Assembly: GCA_029721515.1 (NCBI GenBank)
Contig: CM056565.1
Coordinates: 9,178,742-9,242,741, forward strand
Source of the DNA: Synanceia verrucosa
Lineage: Eukaryota > Chordata > Actinopteri > Perciformes > Synanceiidae
Direction: 5' to 3'
Length of the DNA: 64,000 bases
How positions within the stretch are numbered: position 1 is the stretch's first letter; the number at the start of each line of letters is the position of its first letter. The notes beneath the pieces are model-generated. The model saw only the letters and a program-made list of their open reading frames with translations, did not search any database and was not told where the DNA came from. The translations under genes and the position numbers were made by a program. Shown one piece after another: positions 61,570 through 64,000 of this stretch.

Positions 61570-61878
61570 TAAGCCACTTTCACCTCTAGTGGTTTAGAGC
61601 TTAATTAAATGACAAATCGGAGGATTGGTTTGCAGATTGCCTGAATTGACGTCAATTGGATTGGTTAGGTGACAGAGGCAGGCTCCGCCCCCTCTTGTGG
61701 GCCAAGGTAGAGCGTGCTGCGAGAGGGAGGAGGGAGCAGGGGGCTGAGCTGATCCCACGTGTGACGCTTTCATTCCCGGCTCAGTAATATTCTCATAGCG
61801 GGGCTTTGCATATCTCCTGCCGTATCTGTGTGTGTCTGTCACTGTTACTGTAGTCCCAGCCTATAGTTTGAAATAGAT
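61570..61878 (+). promoter_or_regulatory. msi2: msi2 promoter and 5'UTR
   Basis: A switch from AT arrays to GC-richer sequence with an Sp/KLF-type GC box (GGCTCCGCCCCCTC at 61681-61694), an E-box in CCCACGTGTGACG, and GCGGGGCTT. It immediately precedes the Musashi-2 initiation codon. The transcription start is not determinable. Confidence 0.6.
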
Positions 61879-63423
61879 ATGGAAGGAGACGGGAGTCAAG
61901 CCACATCCGGAAGCCTAAATGATTCACAACATGACCCGGGGTAAGCATATTTTAAAATTTAATCCGAAGCCACGGTGTTTTTTTCATGTTACAACATTTT
62001 AGAGAGGACTTCGACTGCCGTGCTGGATCCGTCCCCGCCGTACGCACTTAAAACCGTGTCCGGGGTCCGTTTCCAAGATTCAGTTGGAAGACCTTGTAAG
62101 CGAGAGTGGCCTCCCCTTTTTATGTAGATAACAGTGTCATTTGCGAGGCGCGAATGTTGTGTTTTCCATAGTCTCCCTTTACCCTCAAAGGTCGCTTTTA
62201 GAAGTAGTTAGTCGTCAAAATGGCCGAACTGACATCTGGACTCACTTCTGTTGTGTTTTCCCCTCACAGTAAAATGTTTATCGGTGGCCTCAGCTGGCAA
62301 ACCTCACCAGGTGAGACCGCTTTTCTCTTTTACACCGTGTCCGTGTATTTCTGGTTGTTTTTTTTTTGTCACTGTGACTGAGTGCCCGCTGTAGCTGCTG
62401 TGCTGCTGCTGGCGGTGTATGTGCGAATGTGCACTGTGCAGTAGTGTGTACTGTATATGGGATATCTCACTGGTGTGTGCGCACCATGTTATTTTTGATC
62501 TCCGTCCATCTGAAGTCCTCTATTCGACCCCTATGCGCATCGCGGGGTGTCTTGTTTTTGTCTTTGAATACAGTGACAACAGCATGGCCATTATGTTTCT
62601 GTCAAATGACCCGACATGTCTTTTCTCTATCCACAGACAGCCTTAGAGACTATTTTAGTAAATTCGGAGAAATAAGAGAATGTATGGTGATGAGAGACCC
62701 CACGACAAAACGCTCAAGGTAAATAACAGGGCTTCTCCTGTACTTCTCCTTCCTAGTGCATGTGACGATGTCGCTCACTTTGTCCGTGTTTCGTATTTAA
62801 TCCAGTGTGTGTGTGTGTGTGTGTGTGTACTGTAGTCAGTCAGTGTGTGTGCGTGTGTGTCTCTGTGTCCGCGCGCGCGCACGTGTGTCCCCGCGCGCGC
62901 CCGCGCCCGCGCGTGGTTTCACAGCGAGCCAGATAAGCTTAAACGCTCGCTGCTGTAAAAGCTGCAGCCCAATGCAATTTGACATTGACTTTGTGACTGC
63001 ACCACAACGCTGGTGTGTGGTGTCGTCTCACATTGTGACATACCAAATCATGATCAGCGCACCCCCCCCCACGCGCGCGCGCACACACACACACACACAG
63101 TTTATGTTTCCACATCTGCTGCAGGACGTCCATAATGTGGATTTTTTTTTTAAAAATTGCATTTCCACAGAAATATTGTGACAGTAATAAGGTCATAGAG
63201 AATATTACGTCTATTACACTTATCTGGGCAGTCTATCATCATAAGTCGTGTTTTTTTTTTTGTGTGTGTTTGCATGAAACAACATATATATCTCATGTAT
63301 ATGAATTTTAACATTTTCCTCTTTTTTTTCCTTTGCAGAGGATTTGGGTTTGTTACGTTTACAGATGCTGCCAGTGTAGATAAAGTCTTAGCTCAACAAC
63401 ACCACGAATTAGACTCAAAGACG
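61879..63423 (+). CDS. msi2: Musashi RNA-binding protein 2, first four exons (partial)
   Basis: RNA-binding translational regulator of stem and progenitor cells that binds UAG-containing 3'UTRs. Exons 61879-61940, 62270-62310, 62637-62718 and 63339-63423, all AG/GT bordered with matching phases; the gene continues beyond the window. They encode the short N-terminus (MEGDGSQATSG... NDSQHDPG) and most of RRM1: RNP2 KMFIGGLSW, then TSPDSLRDYFSKFGEIREC, and RNP1 SRGFGFVTF, ending HHELDSKT. SLRDYFSKFGEIREC and NDSQHDPG are Musashi-2 rather than Musashi-1 signatures. The second RRM and C-terminal PABP-binding region lie to the right. The first intron is only 329 bases. Confidence 0.96.
62805..62915. 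repeat. GT/GC alternating tract in msi2 intron 3
   Basis: (GT)n, GTGCGTGTGT, CCGCGCGCGCGCAC and CCCGCGCGCGCCCGCG in succession: alternating purine-pyrimidine sequence of the kind able to adopt Z-DNA. Confidence 0.9.
63071..63099. repeat. (CG)n(CA)n alternating tract
   Basis: ACGCGCGCGCGCACACAC-type run after a C-run, about 155 bases after the previous tract and in the same intron. Confidence 0.9.
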
Positions 63424-64000
63424 GTGAGTTCTTTACGTTTTTATACCTGTATGTTTCAATAATATATGCAAGTGTTTATTTGTTGTTTACTGATCTGTCA
63501 CTGGAGGGCTCCACCCCCACCCTGTCATAACGGTGTGACTTTCTTAGAGCCTAAAGGCCTTGTGTGGGTAAACACCTCTTAGGTTAAGGGGCTGTGTGTG
63601 GATCAAGGTCACGCATTAAAAGCTGAGTGCATGATGGTCCCCCCTTTGCTTAAAGCCATAAAACATGACTCTGAGTGAATATTATATGTGTTCACTTTCA
63701 CTTCTCTGGATGAATGGGGCCGACACGCCCCCCTCCTTCACTGCAGCCACATGTGCGGCGTGCACATATCTCATGTTCCACTGAAGGGCGTGCTGTCTCT
63801 GGGCCTGCTGCCTCGCTATTGTTTGACCCGGCAGATATTGCATTGTGTCACGCTTGATGCACTGATACTGTATGTGTGAGGAAAAATAGGTTTGAAACAA
63901 CAAGAACTGCTCCTGAGTTCTGTATTTGCGAGTAAAACAAAGCTGAATTAATCAAGCTTTGAAACAACAAGGTTACTCAAACCATTTGGTTTAAAGTGAA
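63424..64000 (+). other. msi2: msi2 intron 4, start
   Basis: Intronic sequence after the GTGAGT donor at 63424. No further exon is reached and no element was recognised. Confidence 0.7.

Overview
The window is vertebrate nuclear DNA, almost certainly from a percomorph-type teleost. Genes are split into short exons with GT-AG introns, microsatellites are dense, and typical fish transposons are present (Tc1-like element, tRNA-derived SINE, LINE fragments, hAT-like MITEs). The recognised proteins are vertebrate orthologues. All five genes lie on the + strand. Nothing prokaryotic, viral or CRISPR-like was seen.

Layout: (1) 1-8 kb holds the 3' part of vezf1, with the last zinc-finger exons, the C-terminal exon and a roughly 2.1 kb 3'UTR; its 5' exons lie left of the window. 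(2) 8-13.7 kb is repeat-rich intergenic DNA. (3) 13.8-40.1 kb is complete ksr1, the MAPK-scaffold pseudokinase. It has 20 coding exons plus a probable tiny last exon, a 10 kb first intron full of mobile elements, and a 3' region reaching a poly(A) signal near 40.12 kb. (4) 40.2-46.2 kb is a transposon graveyard: a fold-back element with a SINE inside it and a LINE reverse-transcriptase fragment. (5) 46.3-51.1 kb holds two small surface-protein genes, evi2a-like and omg. (6) 51.1-61.6 kb is intergenic, with MITEs, AT arrays, a second SINE and complex non-repetitive blocks that could be regulatory. (7) 61.6-64 kb is the promoter and first four coding exons of msi2 (Musashi-2), which runs off the right edge.

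The most interesting point is evolutionary. In mammals EVI2A and OMG are nested in one intron of NF1, on the opposite strand. Here the pair keeps its order and shared strand, but sits between ksr1 and msi2 with no recognisable NF1 exon on either side. The simplest reading is that this is one teleost duplicate from which the host gene NF1 was lost and its nested genes survived. Other notable points are an apparent one-base deletion at the start of a ksr1 C1-domain exon, a hidden ksr1 terminal exon that would give an SAEL ending, a missing middle segment in vezf1, a perfect 38-bp palindrome beside a ksr1 exon, and short uORFs overlapping the ksr1 and omg start codons.

The genes do not form one pathway: vezf1 is a transcription factor, ksr1 a RAF-MEK-ERK scaffold, omg and evi2a are membrane proteins, and msi2 is an RNA-binding translational regulator. 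They reflect conserved linkage of material found on human 17q11.2 and 17q22.
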